Shown piece after piece: positions 53,350 to 61,663 of a DNA stretch of 64,000 nucleotides; position 1 is the first letter of the stretch; the number at the start of each line of letters is the position of its first letter. Location: positions 5,615 to 69,614 of the forward strand of contig CBIHLM010000017.1 in NCBI GenBank assembly GCA_966210515.1, read 5' to 3'. The notes under the pieces are model-generated. The model searched no databases and was not told the DNA's origin. It was given only the letters and a program-made list of their open reading frames with translations. The stretch is from Paradesertivirga sp966210515 (GTDB lineage: Bacteria > Bacteroidota > Bacteroidia > Sphingobacteriales > Sphingobacteriaceae). A program made the position numbers and the translations under genes.

Positions 53350-53448
53350 TTAAAAGTACACCCCTGCATTAAAACCCATTTCAGATATCAGTTTATACAG
53401 TAATGGAGACAACAGCAATACACATTTCCAACAATTGAGTCTTTTCAT
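53350..53448 (-). CDS. Possible 32-residue membrane peptide before zntA
   Basis: An ATG frame encodes MKRLNCWKCVLLLSPLLYKL and 12 more residues: Lys/Arg, a CxxC and a hydrophobic helix. It lies just upstream of the ATPase on the same strand. It could be a real small protein like others near Bacteroidota metal pumps, but its length makes chance possible. Confidence 0.3.
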   Translation of the reverse strand: MKRLNCWKCVLLLSPLLYKLISEMGFNAGVYF

Positions 53449-53491
53449 AATTCTTTATTTAATTACAATACAAAAGTATCTCCCCGGTCAA

Positions 53492-53506
53492 TGCAATGGT
53501 ATTGCA
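53492..53506. promoter_or_regulatory. Fur/Zur-like operator upstream of zntA
   Basis: TGCAAT-GGT-ATTGCA is a perfect inverted repeat in the gap between the Fur-family gene and zntA. A -7-type promoter box for the minus strand (TANNTTTG; plus-strand CAAAAGTA) follows at 53471-53478, so a bound repressor would block it. The site is 4 bases past the Fur-family stop codon. Confidence 0.55.
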
Positions 53507-53510
53507 AAGA

Positions 53511-53924
53511 CTACATGCACTTATTACAAGTTCCTTTAATTATCAGATTCGATTCGTCGGATCTAAATCCGTCCGGCAATTTTACTGTGGGCAAAATAGT
53601 ATCAGGTAAACAAAACGTTTCCTGACAAGTATTGCAGTGAAAATGAACATGTAAGTCGTGATGGCCGACCGTATCACAATCATCGACACATAAGGCATAT
53701 TTAGGAGCGCCTGTTCCATCGTCTATCAAATGAACCAGACCATGCTCTTCGAAATTTTTCAAAGATCTGTAGATAGTAATTCTATCAGCTGGAGCAAGCC
53801 CTTTTTCGATATCAGTTAGGCTTAAAGTACTTTTTTGTTTAACCAAATAGTCAAGAACCAACAGGCGCATTGCAGTTGGCTTTATATTCTTTTCAAACAA
53901 TTTTTCCTCAATACTTTTATCCAT
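53511..53924 (-). CDS. Fur-family metal-responsive regulator (Zur-like)
   Basis: The 137-residue protein has a winged-helix N-terminus (MRLLVLDYLVKQKSTLSLTDIEKGL, ADRITIYRSLKNFEEHGLVHLI). The metal-binding C-terminal part includes GHHDLHVHFHCNTCQETFC and CNKC, matching the structural-zinc cysteines of Fur proteins. It is likely a zinc (or cobalt/cadmium) sensor for the efflux genes next to it. It begins 9 bases after the CzcB gene ends. Which metal it senses is not visible in sequence alone. Confidence 0.9.
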   Translation of the reverse strand: MDKSIEEKLFEKNIKPTAMRLLVLDYLVKQKSTLSLTDIEKGLAPADRITIYRSLKNFEEHGLVHLIDDGTGAPKYALCVDDCDTVGHHDLHVHFHCNTCQETFCLPDTILPTVKLPDGFRSDESNLIIKGTCNKCM

Positions 53925-53933
53925 ACATTCTAC

Positions 53934-55205
53934 TTAATGAGCGTGTCCTCCACCTCCCGACATCTTAGCTAATACAAAAAATGCCCCTTTTGTTATTACC
54001 ACTGAATTAGGAGGTATACTTTTCATTACGGTAATCTCTGTATATCCAACGTCAGATACACCTTTAACCACTTGCACTCTTTCAAAATATAAGTTTTCTT
54101 CTTTACCGTGGTCATCCTTATGCCCTTCTTCCTTGCCGTGTTCCCCGGTTTCCTCGTGAGAACCTTCTTCATGGGTTTCTTTAGGAGCTGTAGTCTGAAC
54201 AAAAATGTAATCCTTACCCTCGTCAGAAACGATTGCATCGGTAGGAACTGCCGCCGTCATTCTTTGCCCAATACTGATTAAAGCCGTGATACTCATTCCC
54301 TCAATTAACTCGGGATTCCTTCCAAGTACTACTGAGTGTACTGGAATAGTCTTTGATTCATTTGCGAAAGCTGTTCCGATTGAATAGATCTTCGCGTCAT
54401 ACTCCTTTCCAGGATTATTCGTCAGGGTAAAATGAATGGTTTGATTTTGGTGAAGGCTCGGAAGATCTTTTTCATAAACGAAGAGATCGAGGTGTAAGGA
54501 AGAGTTATTTACTATCTCGGCAACCGGTGTACTTTGATCAATTGGAGAGCCTATTTGCGCAGTCACATTACTGACTGTCCCGCTAATCGGAGCTGTGATA
54601 CCGATTGTCGTGCTAATTCTCCCTCTGCTTACAGAACCCGGCGATATCCCTACAGCACTGAGTTGCTCTTGTAAGGCATTTCTCCTGCTTCGAAGTGAGG
54701 TAAGTTCTGCTTGCGCTCTTTGTACATTTTTCAATGGAGCTGCGTCACCGGCAACTAACACTCTCTGTCTGTTCAGCTCCTTTTCAGCTAATGTAATCTG
54801 GGCATTTACATCTTGTAGTTCTTGCTGAGTCTGTGCAGCTTCAGGATTCACAATAGTGGCTACAACCTGGCCCTTCCTCACATAACTTCCAGGCTGAATA
54901 GACAGCGAACGCAAGACTCCACTAGTTAAAGAAGTTATAAAGGCTTTGTTTTGAGCCGGAACAGTGAGGGTCCCATTTGCTCTTATTGAACTTCTAAGAT
55001 TCTTGCTTTCAATGGCACCTAAAATTATTCCGCCGGTTTTAATTTGTTCTGCGGTAAGCGATACAACAGTTTCGCTCCCTTCCTCATGTCCGCCTTCTTC
55101 GTGTCCGGCTTCCGCACTTTCTGCCTCTTTAGCGGCCCCGTTTTCGCCACTTTTACAAGCAGAAAGAAATGCCAGTAACGCTAGAAATATAATGGGTCGT
55201 TTCAT
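53934..55205 (-). CDS. czcB: CzcB-like periplasmic adaptor for a heavy-metal RND pump
   Basis: A lipoprotein signal (Cys17, FLSAC) is followed by a Glu/His-rich lead (GHEEGGHEEGSETV). The adaptor order is then visible: VPAQNKAFITSLTSGVLRSLSIQPGSYVRKGQVV, the hairpin with LQDVNAQITLAEKELNRQRVL, then NNSSLHLDLFVYEKDLP. A second Glu/His-rich insert (EEGSHEETGEHGKEEGHKDDHGKEE) lies near residue 345. Length is 423. It bridges the CzcA-type pump and its channel. Its gene starts 10 bases after the CzcA-TolC gene. Confidence 0.92.
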   Translation of the reverse strand: MKRPIIFLALLAFLSACKSGENGAAKEAESAEAGHEEGGHEEGSETVVSLTAEQIKTGGIILGAIESKNLRSSIRANGTLTVPAQNKAFITSLTSGVLRSLSIQPGSYVRKGQVVATIVNPEAAQTQQELQDVNAQITLAEKELNRQRVLVAGDAAPLKNVQRAQAELTSLRSRRNALQEQLSAVGISPGSVSRGRISTTIGITAPISGTVSNVTAQIGSPIDQSTPVAEIVNNSSLHLDLFVYEKDLPSLHQNQTIHFTLTNNPGKEYDAKIYSIGTAFANESKTIPVHSVVLGRNPELIEGMSITALISIGQRMTAAVPTDAIVSDEGKDYIFVQTTAPKETHEEGSHEETGEHGKEEGHKDDHGKEENLYFERVQVVKGVSDVGYTEITVMKSIPPNSVVITKGAFFVLAKMSGGGGHAH

Positions 55206-55215
55206 TTTAATATTC

Positions 55216-58200
55216 TTATTTGTTTAAAAAGTAATTTAGTTGGATAGCAGCCTGATTGTATTGGTTCAGGGTTTCAATGTAATTCCTCTGGATGTCTAAG
55301 GCTTGACTAATGTATTGACTGAGCTCTGAGAAGCTTATTTCACCGCCACGATAAGCCAGATTGGACGCACGAATAATCGCTTCTGATTGCTTCATTCCTC
55401 CAGTTTCATAATACTTCAACGAATCTTCGTTTTTCTTAAAATCCTGAAACAACTGACTATAGTTGGACTGTAAAGCCACAATCTGGGCATTCACCAGGGT
55501 CTGCTGATAACCTCTTTCGAGTTCCGCTGCCCTTACAGAACTCCGGTAAGTACCTCTGCCAAAAAGAGGTATGCCCACCGATACTGAAAAACCAGAGTAT
55601 GGATTTGGAATTCCATAAAGCCGTTGAGAAAAGAACCGCCCATCCAACGTCGGCTTATTCGACTGTTTTTGAACACCCAATTCTGCTTCCGCAATAAGGC
55701 TTCGCTGCCTTTGCAAATTGATTTCCGGGTGAGATAGCAAAGAATCGACCTGAAATTCTACCTCGACTTTTTGCAGCTCCCTTAATTCAGGGAGGTAATT
55801 AATGTTTGAGTTCGTCCAGCGCTTTAACACTTCCTGTTGTGCCTGGATATCTCTGGCAATTGCGTTTAGTTGTATCGAAGCTTCTCTTGATCGGGCTGCT
55901 GCTGAAATACTATCTAAACCAGCACTTTCGCCCATCTTGACCCGCAGGGCGGCTGCTTTTGCTACCGAGCGATACATGCTATCTAAGCGGTGCCATATTA
56001 CCTTTTTACTTTCCAGATACCATAAAGTATAATAGCCACTTAGTAGGTTCCGTCTCACTTCAAGCCTTTGAACCTGCATCGCTAATTGAGTAGATTGGGC
56101 TTGCTGCTGTAACAAATCGCGTCTTGCTTTATACAAGCCGGGCCACTCAACACCTTGTGATAGTCCAATCTTAAGCAGGCCATTCTTATCGGTTGGATTG
56201 ATGTCTTCATTTTCAACAAAAAATCCTGTTTTAGGTAAATCCAGCCATGTCCCTCTTAAAACGGAACTTTGTTCGGCTTGGAGCTGAGATGCCTTTAGTG
56301 TTAAGTTGTTTTCTAATGCAGTATTGAACACCTCCGAGAAAGGCGCTCTTACCGATGGAGACTGCGTCTGAGCTGTCGCCAATTGAGACACGGCAAGCAA
56401 GGTAAGGATGCCCGCTACTTTTCTGAATGGAAAACCTGGTCGCATTTTAATATTAATGAATATGAGGTAGAATAAGGGAAGAACAATCAGGGTCAAAATG
56501 GTTGCTGTTATTAATCCACCAATAACTACGGTTGCCAGGGGTTTCTGAACTTCAGCTCCCGCACCACTTGATAGAGCCATTGGTAAAAACCCGAGGGAAG
56601 CAACGGTGGCGGTCATCAATACCGGTCGCAAACGTATTCTGGTTCCCTCGATGACTCGTCGGTAAATATTCTGAACACCGTCTTTTTGCAACTGGTTAAA
56701 AGTTCCGATTAGCACTATTCCATTAAGAACAGCGACACCAAACAATGCAATAAATCCAACACCTGCTGAGATGCTAAATGGCATTTCTCGTAACAGTAAA
56801 GCGAAAACTCCACCAATTGCTGACATGGGAATAGTGGTAAAAATCAGAAGCGCCTCCTTTATAGAGCCGAAGGTGAAATAAAGAAGTACAAATATCAGCA
56901 ACAACGCTGCTGGTACTACGATCTGCAAACGGGCTGTCGCCTTTTCAAGATTTTCAAACGTTCCACCATAAGTAAAGTAATAACCTGTTGGCAACACGGA
57001 ACTGGTAGAAAGCTTCTCTTGAATATCTCTCACAACAGATTGAACATCCCGGCCTTCTACATTGAAACCTATAACGACCCGTCGTTTAGCATCTTCACGG
57101 CTTATTTGAGCCGGACCTTCTTTAAACGATACTGAAGCTACCTGACTTAATGGAATTTGAAATCCACCTTTTGTTGGAATACTAAGTGTGGCCACATCTT
57201 CAATAGAATTACGGTTAGTAGAATCTAAACGAACCACTAGATCAAACTTCTTCTCATTTTCAAATACCACACCTGCCGTCCCTCCTGCAAAAGCAGTGCT
57301 TACCATGGTGTTTACATCTTCGATGTTCAAGCCATAACTGGCTATTCGTCCTCTGTCATATTGAATAGTAATTTGAGGGAGTCCCGCAGTTTGTTCAATT
57401 TGAGGAGTACTTACACCCTCAACTGATTGAATGATTTGTCCCACTTTTGGAGCCAATGCAGCGAGGGTATCTATATTTTCGCCAAAGATCTTTACCGCTA
57501 CGTCCTGCCTGATGCCTGTCATCAGCTCATTGAAACGCATCTGGATGGGTTGGTTAGCTTCAAAGAACACTCCGGGTATAGCCTCCAGCTTTTCCTCCAT
57601 CAACCTTGCCAGTTCATTGTAGTCATTAGTTGTCGTCCATTCGCTTTTATCCTTCAGGACAATAATTAAGTCACTTGCTTCAGGTGGCATCGGGTCCGTA
57701 GGAACTTCTGCACTTCCGGTTTTTCCGACAATCTCTTTCACTTCCGGAAAGGTTCTTAGAATCCTGGAAGCATGCATAGAAGTTTCAATGCTTTGAGACA
57801 ATGAAGAGCCCTGGGGTAAAATGCAGTGGAAGGCGTAATCTCCTTCCTGTAATTGTGGCAGAAACTCAGCACCCATCTTCGAGAAGATGAAAGCGGTAAT
57901 AGCTAAAAGTACTACTGACGCTGCCACGACAAGCTTTTTTAGTTTAATTGATTTACGTAGCAGTGGTGTATAACCTCTTTGAAAGAAATCCATCATTTTG
58001 TCTGATATATTTCTTTTATGGGAGATCTTTTTAGGTAGGAATAGCGCTGAAACCATTGGTATATAGGTAAGCGACAGTATCAAGGCACCAAGAATCGCAA
58101 AGCCCACAGTTTGAGCCATCGGACCAAACATCTTTCCTTCAACACCTACCAGCGTTAATATTGGGAGGTAAACTATCAGTATGATAATTTCGCCGAAAGC

Positions 58201-59544
58201 TGCACTTTGGCGGATTTTGGAAGCTGATATAAAAACCTCTTCATCCATTTCTTTCTGAGTCAGTTTGGTGTGGACAGTTCTGAGAGCCAGGTGATGCATG
58301 GTTGCCTCAACGATAATTACTGCGCCGTCGACGATCAATCCGAAATCAATTGCACCAAGGCTCATTAGATTTGCTGATACCCCAAAAACGTTCATCATAC
58401 CGAGGGCAAACAACATGGATAAAGGGATAGCAGAGGCGACTATCAATCCGGCGCGAAGATTTCCCAGGAAAAGAACCAGAACAAAAATCACGATCAAAGC
58501 CCCTTCAATGAGGTTAGTTTCCACTGTGGAAATTGCACGATTGACCAAAGAAGTTCTATCCAGGTAAGGTTTGATCTCTATGTCAGCGGGAAGACTCTTT
58601 TTAACGGTCTCCATTTTTTCCTTTACCCTGTTTACTACGTCAGCGCTATTTGAGCCTTTTAACATCATCACAATTCCGCCAACCACTTCATCTTCGCCGT
58701 TATGGGTCATGGCACCATATCGAATAGCTCCTCCGAACTGAACTTTTGCAACATCTCCGATCAGAACAGGGACGCCACTAACTTCCTTGATTACTATTCG
58801 ACCAATATCTTCCAGGGATGTTATTAAGCCGATGCCACGGATAAAGTACGCGTTTGGCTTTTTGTCGATGTATGCGCCTCCGGTATTCTGATTGTTTTTC
58901 TCAAGGGCTTCATAGATTTCTGCGATACTTACATTAAGCGATTTTAATTGACTGGGATTAACAGCTACCTCATACTGTTTTAAAACCCCGCCAAAAGAAT
59001 TGATTTCGGCAACACCTTCGATTCCGTACAGTTGCCTTGCGACGATCCAGTCTTGCATGGTGCGCAGGTCCATTGCGGTGTATTTATGCTCGCTACCTCT
59101 TTTGGGGTGCAGCATGTACTGGTAGACCTCTCCAAGTCCGGAACTAACCGGAGCCAGTTCAGGTTCACCCATACCTTCAGGGATCTGCTCTTCGGCTTCC
59201 TTAAGTTTTTCGTTGATTAATTGTCTGGCGAAGTAGATGTCTACATCATCTTCAAAAACAACTGTAATTACAGAGAGACCAAACCTAGAAATCGAACGCA
59301 TTTCGATCAGTCCCGGAATATTCGCAAGGCTTTGTTCTATGGGATAAGTGATGAATTGCTCCACCTCCTGAGTTGCCAAAGTTGGTGCTGTAGTGATTAC
59401 CTGCACCTGATTATTGGTAATATCCGGTACAGCATCGATAGGTAATCTCAATGCAGAGTATATCCCCCAGATAATAAGGATCAATACACCTATACCAATA
59501 ACTATCTTATTCTTTATAGAAAAGAAAATAATTTTATCTAACAT
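55216..59544 (-). CDS. czcA: CzcA-type RND metal pump fused to a TolC-type outer-membrane channel
   Basis: Residues 1 to about 1035 are a CzcA-type pump: TM1 (KIVIGIGVLILIIWGIYS), DAVPDITNNQVQVITTAPT, the first porter domain, GLIVDGAVIIVEATMHHL (relay Asp in TM4) and FIALFGVAVLNGIVLI. Residues about 1060-1442 are a TolC-family channel (FSEVFNTALENNLTLKASQLQAEQ, VKMGESAGLDSISAAA). Between them, KVAGILTLLAVSQLATAQ (about 1040-1058) looks like a signal peptide. The fusion of about 1440 residues is known in Bacteroidota. It likely exports Zn, Cd or Co. It is 10 bases upstream of the adaptor gene. Confidence 0.95.
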   Translation of the reverse strand: MLDKIIFFSIKNKIVIGIGVLILIIWGIYSALRLPIDAVPDITNNQVQVITTAPTLATQEVEQFITYPIEQSLANIPGLIEMRSISRFGLSVITVVFEDDVDIYFARQLINEKLKEAEEQIPEGMGEPELAPVSSGLGEVYQYMLHPKRGSEHKYTAMDLRTMQDWIVARQLYGIEGVAEINSFGGVLKQYEVAVNPSQLKSLNVSIAEIYEALEKNNQNTGGAYIDKKPNAYFIRGIGLITSLEDIGRIVIKEVSGVPVLIGDVAKVQFGGAIRYGAMTHNGEDEVVGGIVMMLKGSNSADVVNRVKEKMETVKKSLPADIEIKPYLDRTSLVNRAISTVETNLIEGALIVIFVLVLFLGNLRAGLIVASAIPLSMLFALGMMNVFGVSANLMSLGAIDFGLIVDGAVIIVEATMHHLALRTVHTKLTQKEMDEEVFISASKIRQSAAFGEIIILIVYLPILTLVGVEGKMFGPMAQTVGFAILGALILSLTYIPMVSALFLPKKISHKRNISDKMMDFFQRGYTPLLRKSIKLKKLVVAASVVLLAITAFIFSKMGAEFLPQLQEGDYAFHCILPQGSSLSQSIETSMHASRILRTFPEVKEIVGKTGSAEVPTDPMPPEASDLIIVLKDKSEWTTTNDYNELARLMEEKLEAIPGVFFEANQPIQMRFNELMTGIRQDVAVKIFGENIDTLAALAPKVGQIIQSVEGVSTPQIEQTAGLPQITIQYDRGRIASYGLNIEDVNTMVSTAFAGGTAGVVFENEKKFDLVVRLDSTNRNSIEDVATLSIPTKGGFQIPLSQVASVSFKEGPAQISREDAKRRVVIGFNVEGRDVQSVVRDIQEKLSTSSVLPTGYYFTYGGTFENLEKATARLQIVVPAALLLIFVLLYFTFGSIKEALLIFTTIPMSAIGGVFALLLREMPFSISAGVGFIALFGVAVLNGIVLIGTFNQLQKDGVQNIYRRVIEGTRIRLRPVLMTATVASLGFLPMALSSGAGAEVQKPLATVVIGGLITATILTLIVLPLFYLIFINIKMRPGFPFRKVAGILTLLAVSQLATAQTQSPSVRAPFSEVFNTALENNLTLKASQLQAEQSSVLRGTWLDLPKTGFFVENEDINPTDKNGLLKIGLSQGVEWPGLYKARRDLLQQQAQSTQLAMQVQRLEVRRNLLSGYYTLWYLESKKVIWHRLDSMYRSVAKAAALRVKMGESAGLDSISAAARSREASIQLNAIARDIQAQQEVLKRWTNSNINYLPELRELQKVEVEFQVDSLLSHPEINLQRQRSLIAEAELGVQKQSNKPTLDGRFFSQRLYGIPNPYSGFSVSVGIPLFGRGTYRSSVRAAELERGYQQTLVNAQIVALQSNYSQLFQDFKKNEDSLKYYETGGMKQSEAIIRASNLAYRGGEISFSELSQYISQALDIQRNYIETLNQYNQAAIQLNYFLNK

Positions 59545-59572
59545 GAAATTTGAAGAATAAAGTAAAACATGG

Positions 59573-59588
59573 ATGTGATTTCACATCA
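59573..59588. promoter_or_regulatory. Inverted repeat between DUF6660 and CzcA genes
   Basis: GATGTGA-tt-TCACATC is a perfect 7-base inverted repeat in the 69-base gap between the two genes. It may be a protein site or a short RNA hairpin separating the DUF6660 and pump messages. Confidence 0.35.
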
Positions 59589-59613
59589 TGACATAGCTAG
59601 CGCTAGTAATACT

Positions 59614-59922
59614 TTAAGCCCGGGGAGGTTGGAAAAGAGGGTAGCTTTCGGAACTGTACGGTTTCTCCTTGTAAATTACTTCAGATAGAACGGTCTCAGG
59701 GAGAATGGTAGTTGTAACACTGGCCTTAGGTTTGTTAAAAGCTACGCAACAAGTGCAGGAGCAGAATGGAGAACACAAGTCAACAATGCAGTCAGACGCG
59801 TTGTCGTCATGTGCTTGGATGGTCACTGTTTGTATAGTATCTGAAGACTCCATTACATCATCACATGATACGCCCGTCAAAAGCATAACATAGAAAGATA
59901 ATATGAGCGCAAGAATCTTCAT
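59614..59922 (-). CDS. DUF6660-type small secreted protein
   Basis: The 102-residue protein has a signal peptide (about 1-20), a Cys-rich centre (SDCIVDLCSPFCSCTCCVAF) and a C-terminus with YPLFQPPRA. The family is Bacteroidota-only and found in front of RND metal pumps. Function unknown; the Cys-rich part may bind metal. It precedes the CzcA-TolC gene. A Bacteroidota -7-like box for the minus strand (plus-strand CAAATATA) is at 59928-59935, just before the start. Confidence 0.8.
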   Translation of the reverse strand: MKILALILSFYVMLLTGVSCDDVMESSDTIQTVTIQAHDDNASDCIVDLCSPFCSCTCCVAFNKPKASVTTTILPETVLSEVIYKEKPYSSESYPLFQPPRA

Positions 59923-59987
59923 TTGAGCAAATATACAATACCAAACTAAACTTAAAAGTTTTAAAAATATTCTTTAAAGCAACTAAT

Positions 59988-61211
59988 TTAAAAATATGTC
60001 GAAAATCCGAACTGCAATCCCGCCGTTCTCGATGCCGGATTGCCCAGAATGTCCTTCTGCCAATTATACCTGTAATTCAATCGTAAAACCGTTTGGTTAA
60101 CAGGCCTCCAGCTAAGCGCAGGCATGATTGAAAAAAAGTCGTCAGAAATATTTTCGCCTGTTGAGCTAAATTTCCCTTTATTCCAATCTACATATTCTAC
60201 TCTGAACGCCGCGTTGACTACAGATGTTGTAAAACCAAATATCGGCTTTCTGAAAATAGGTTGAACAATATCCAAAAACCCGCCTTGCTGTTTTCTTCCG
60301 AACTGGTCGGTGTAAAACTTTGGCAAGTTAACGTTAACCCAAGCCCATTCTGTATTTAAGTAGGTGCCGAGTTTTTTAAATGTTGTGTTAAAATCTACTG
60401 CATAAACATTAACACTGCGCTTTTCATCCAGTTCTAATCCGTCATCTTCAAACTTATTATATACGCCGCCCATGTATGAAAGGCCAATTTCTCCTATACG
60501 TTTATTCCGAAGTGCTACTTTCCCCGTAAACAAAGGACTGCCATTAAAACTTTCCTCAAATCGCTCTTTGTTAGCCTTAGTTGCGGGTAAAAAAGTACGA
60601 TTCTCTGAATTACTGATTATTTGATCGTCAAAGCCGTTGGTAAAATATGCTTCATAAGCATACACCCAGTCCTTCGCATACTTCTTTCCATACACACCAA
60701 ATCCTACATTGCTCCAGGTTGCCGGAAGCATTTGTGTTGCCGATACAGGTCTGTCCACGAACTCCCACTTAGGGCCATCATGATTCTGATTAAAAGCACC
60801 TATCGGGTTCATTATAATTCCCCCTCTTAAATTAAGAAGTGGGGCAAGTTCAAAATCCATTGAGGCAAACTCAATATTGATCTCCTTTGTACCATCTTCG
60901 AACTCTAATTCTGAAAGAAATTTTAAACGTTTTGCGATCGAAGAAGATACGAAAAGCGTCAATCTTCGCATTTGGAACTGATGACCTTCCGTTATTCCGT
61001 CTTGCCCGAAGTATTGATAGTTTGCTTCTACATAGCCACCTAATGCTACGGGTAATTTGCTGGTTTGTAAAAATGGACGGTCATACACAGCATCCATATT
61101 CAATTTCAATCCACTAGTATCCTTTTGAGGATTTCTTAATAATTCAGGGTCGATTTGTGAGTAGGCATTTGCCCCTATCAATAAAAAAGCGAGTATAAAT
61201 AGTTTTTTCAT
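59988..61211 (-). CDS. OprO/P-type outer-membrane porin
   Basis: A signal peptide (ending NAYSQ) precedes a beta-barrel pattern (FQMRRLTLFVSSSIAKRLKFLSELEFEDGTKE, MDFELAPLLNLRGGIIMNPIG, YRYNWQKDILGNPASR) ending in LQFGFSTYF with a final Phe. The 407-residue length fits phosphate-selective porins O/P. It overlaps the Rieske gene by 4 bases (ATGA type), so the two are translated together. Which solute it passes is not visible. Confidence 0.9.
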   Translation of the reverse strand: MKKLFILAFLLIGANAYSQIDPELLRNPQKDTSGLKLNMDAVYDRPFLQTSKLPVALGGYVEANYQYFGQDGITEGHQFQMRRLTLFVSSSIAKRLKFLSELEFEDGTKEINIEFASMDFELAPLLNLRGGIIMNPIGAFNQNHDGPKWEFVDRPVSATQMLPATWSNVGFGVYGKKYAKDWVYAYEAYFTNGFDDQIISNSENRTFLPATKANKERFEESFNGSPLFTGKVALRNKRIGEIGLSYMGGVYNKFEDDGLELDEKRSVNVYAVDFNTTFKKLGTYLNTEWAWVNVNLPKFYTDQFGRKQQGGFLDIVQPIFRKPIFGFTTSVVNAAFRVEYVDWNKGKFSSTGENISDDFFSIMPALSWRPVNQTVLRLNYRYNWQKDILGNPASRTAGLQFGFSTYF

Positions 61212-61660
61212 GACTGCTTTCTCATATCAATAAAAAGTACATTATCTGTTATGGTAACTGGAAAGGTCTTTAAATTCCTACTAGCCGGCCCATTAGTCAC
61301 AACACCCTTGTTGTTGAACTCGCTTCCATGAGCAGGGCATGTTAACATGTCGCCCGAGGCTTGGAGCTCAGCACCTTGGTGGGCACATTGCATCCACAAC
61401 GCAGAATAATTGTTTTCATCATGCCTGTAAACACATATTGGGAATTTCAGAGCGTCGTTACGGACAATTACAAAGGAGCGGTAATCAGTATTGCCTCTTT
61501 GCGTTAGCTTGAAATCTGCTATATCAAGAGTTATCCCATCCTTACCAAGTTTCCCGGATAAATATTGAGTGGTGGTTGAACAGGAAATAAAACCTGAGCT
61601 AACAGCTAATGCGGATAGACAGCCTATACAGCCCTTGACCAAAAAATCTTTTCTATTCAT
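61208..61660 (-). CDS. Rieske-type 2Fe-2S protein with export signal
   Basis: The 150-residue protein has the Rieske motifs Cys92-A-His94 and Cys108-P-A-His111 (QCAHQG and CPAHGS), which hold a 2Fe-2S cluster. The N-terminus (MNRKDFLVKGCIGCLSALAVSSGFIS) is a signal with twin-Cys but no clear twin-Arg. It is an electron-transfer protein. It lies 3 bases after the DUF1111 cytochrome gene and overlaps the porin, so all three form one operon. Confidence 0.92.
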   Translation of the reverse strand: MNRKDFLVKGCIGCLSALAVSSGFISCSTTTQYLSGKLGKDGITLDIADFKLTQRGNTDYRSFVIVRNDALKFPICVYRHDENNYSALWMQCAHQGAELQASGDMLTCPAHGSEFNNKGVVTNGPASRNLKTFPVTITDNVLFIDMRKQS

Positions 61661-61663
61661 TGT

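Noticed and set aside
54026..54238. 70-codon minus-strand frame inside the CzcB gene
   Set aside because: Out-of-frame shadow; the CzcB frame has the adaptor motifs.
59573..59588. TGTGA/TCACA half sites read as a CRP box
   Set aside because: The spacing is 2 bases and not 6; the site does not fit a CRP operator.
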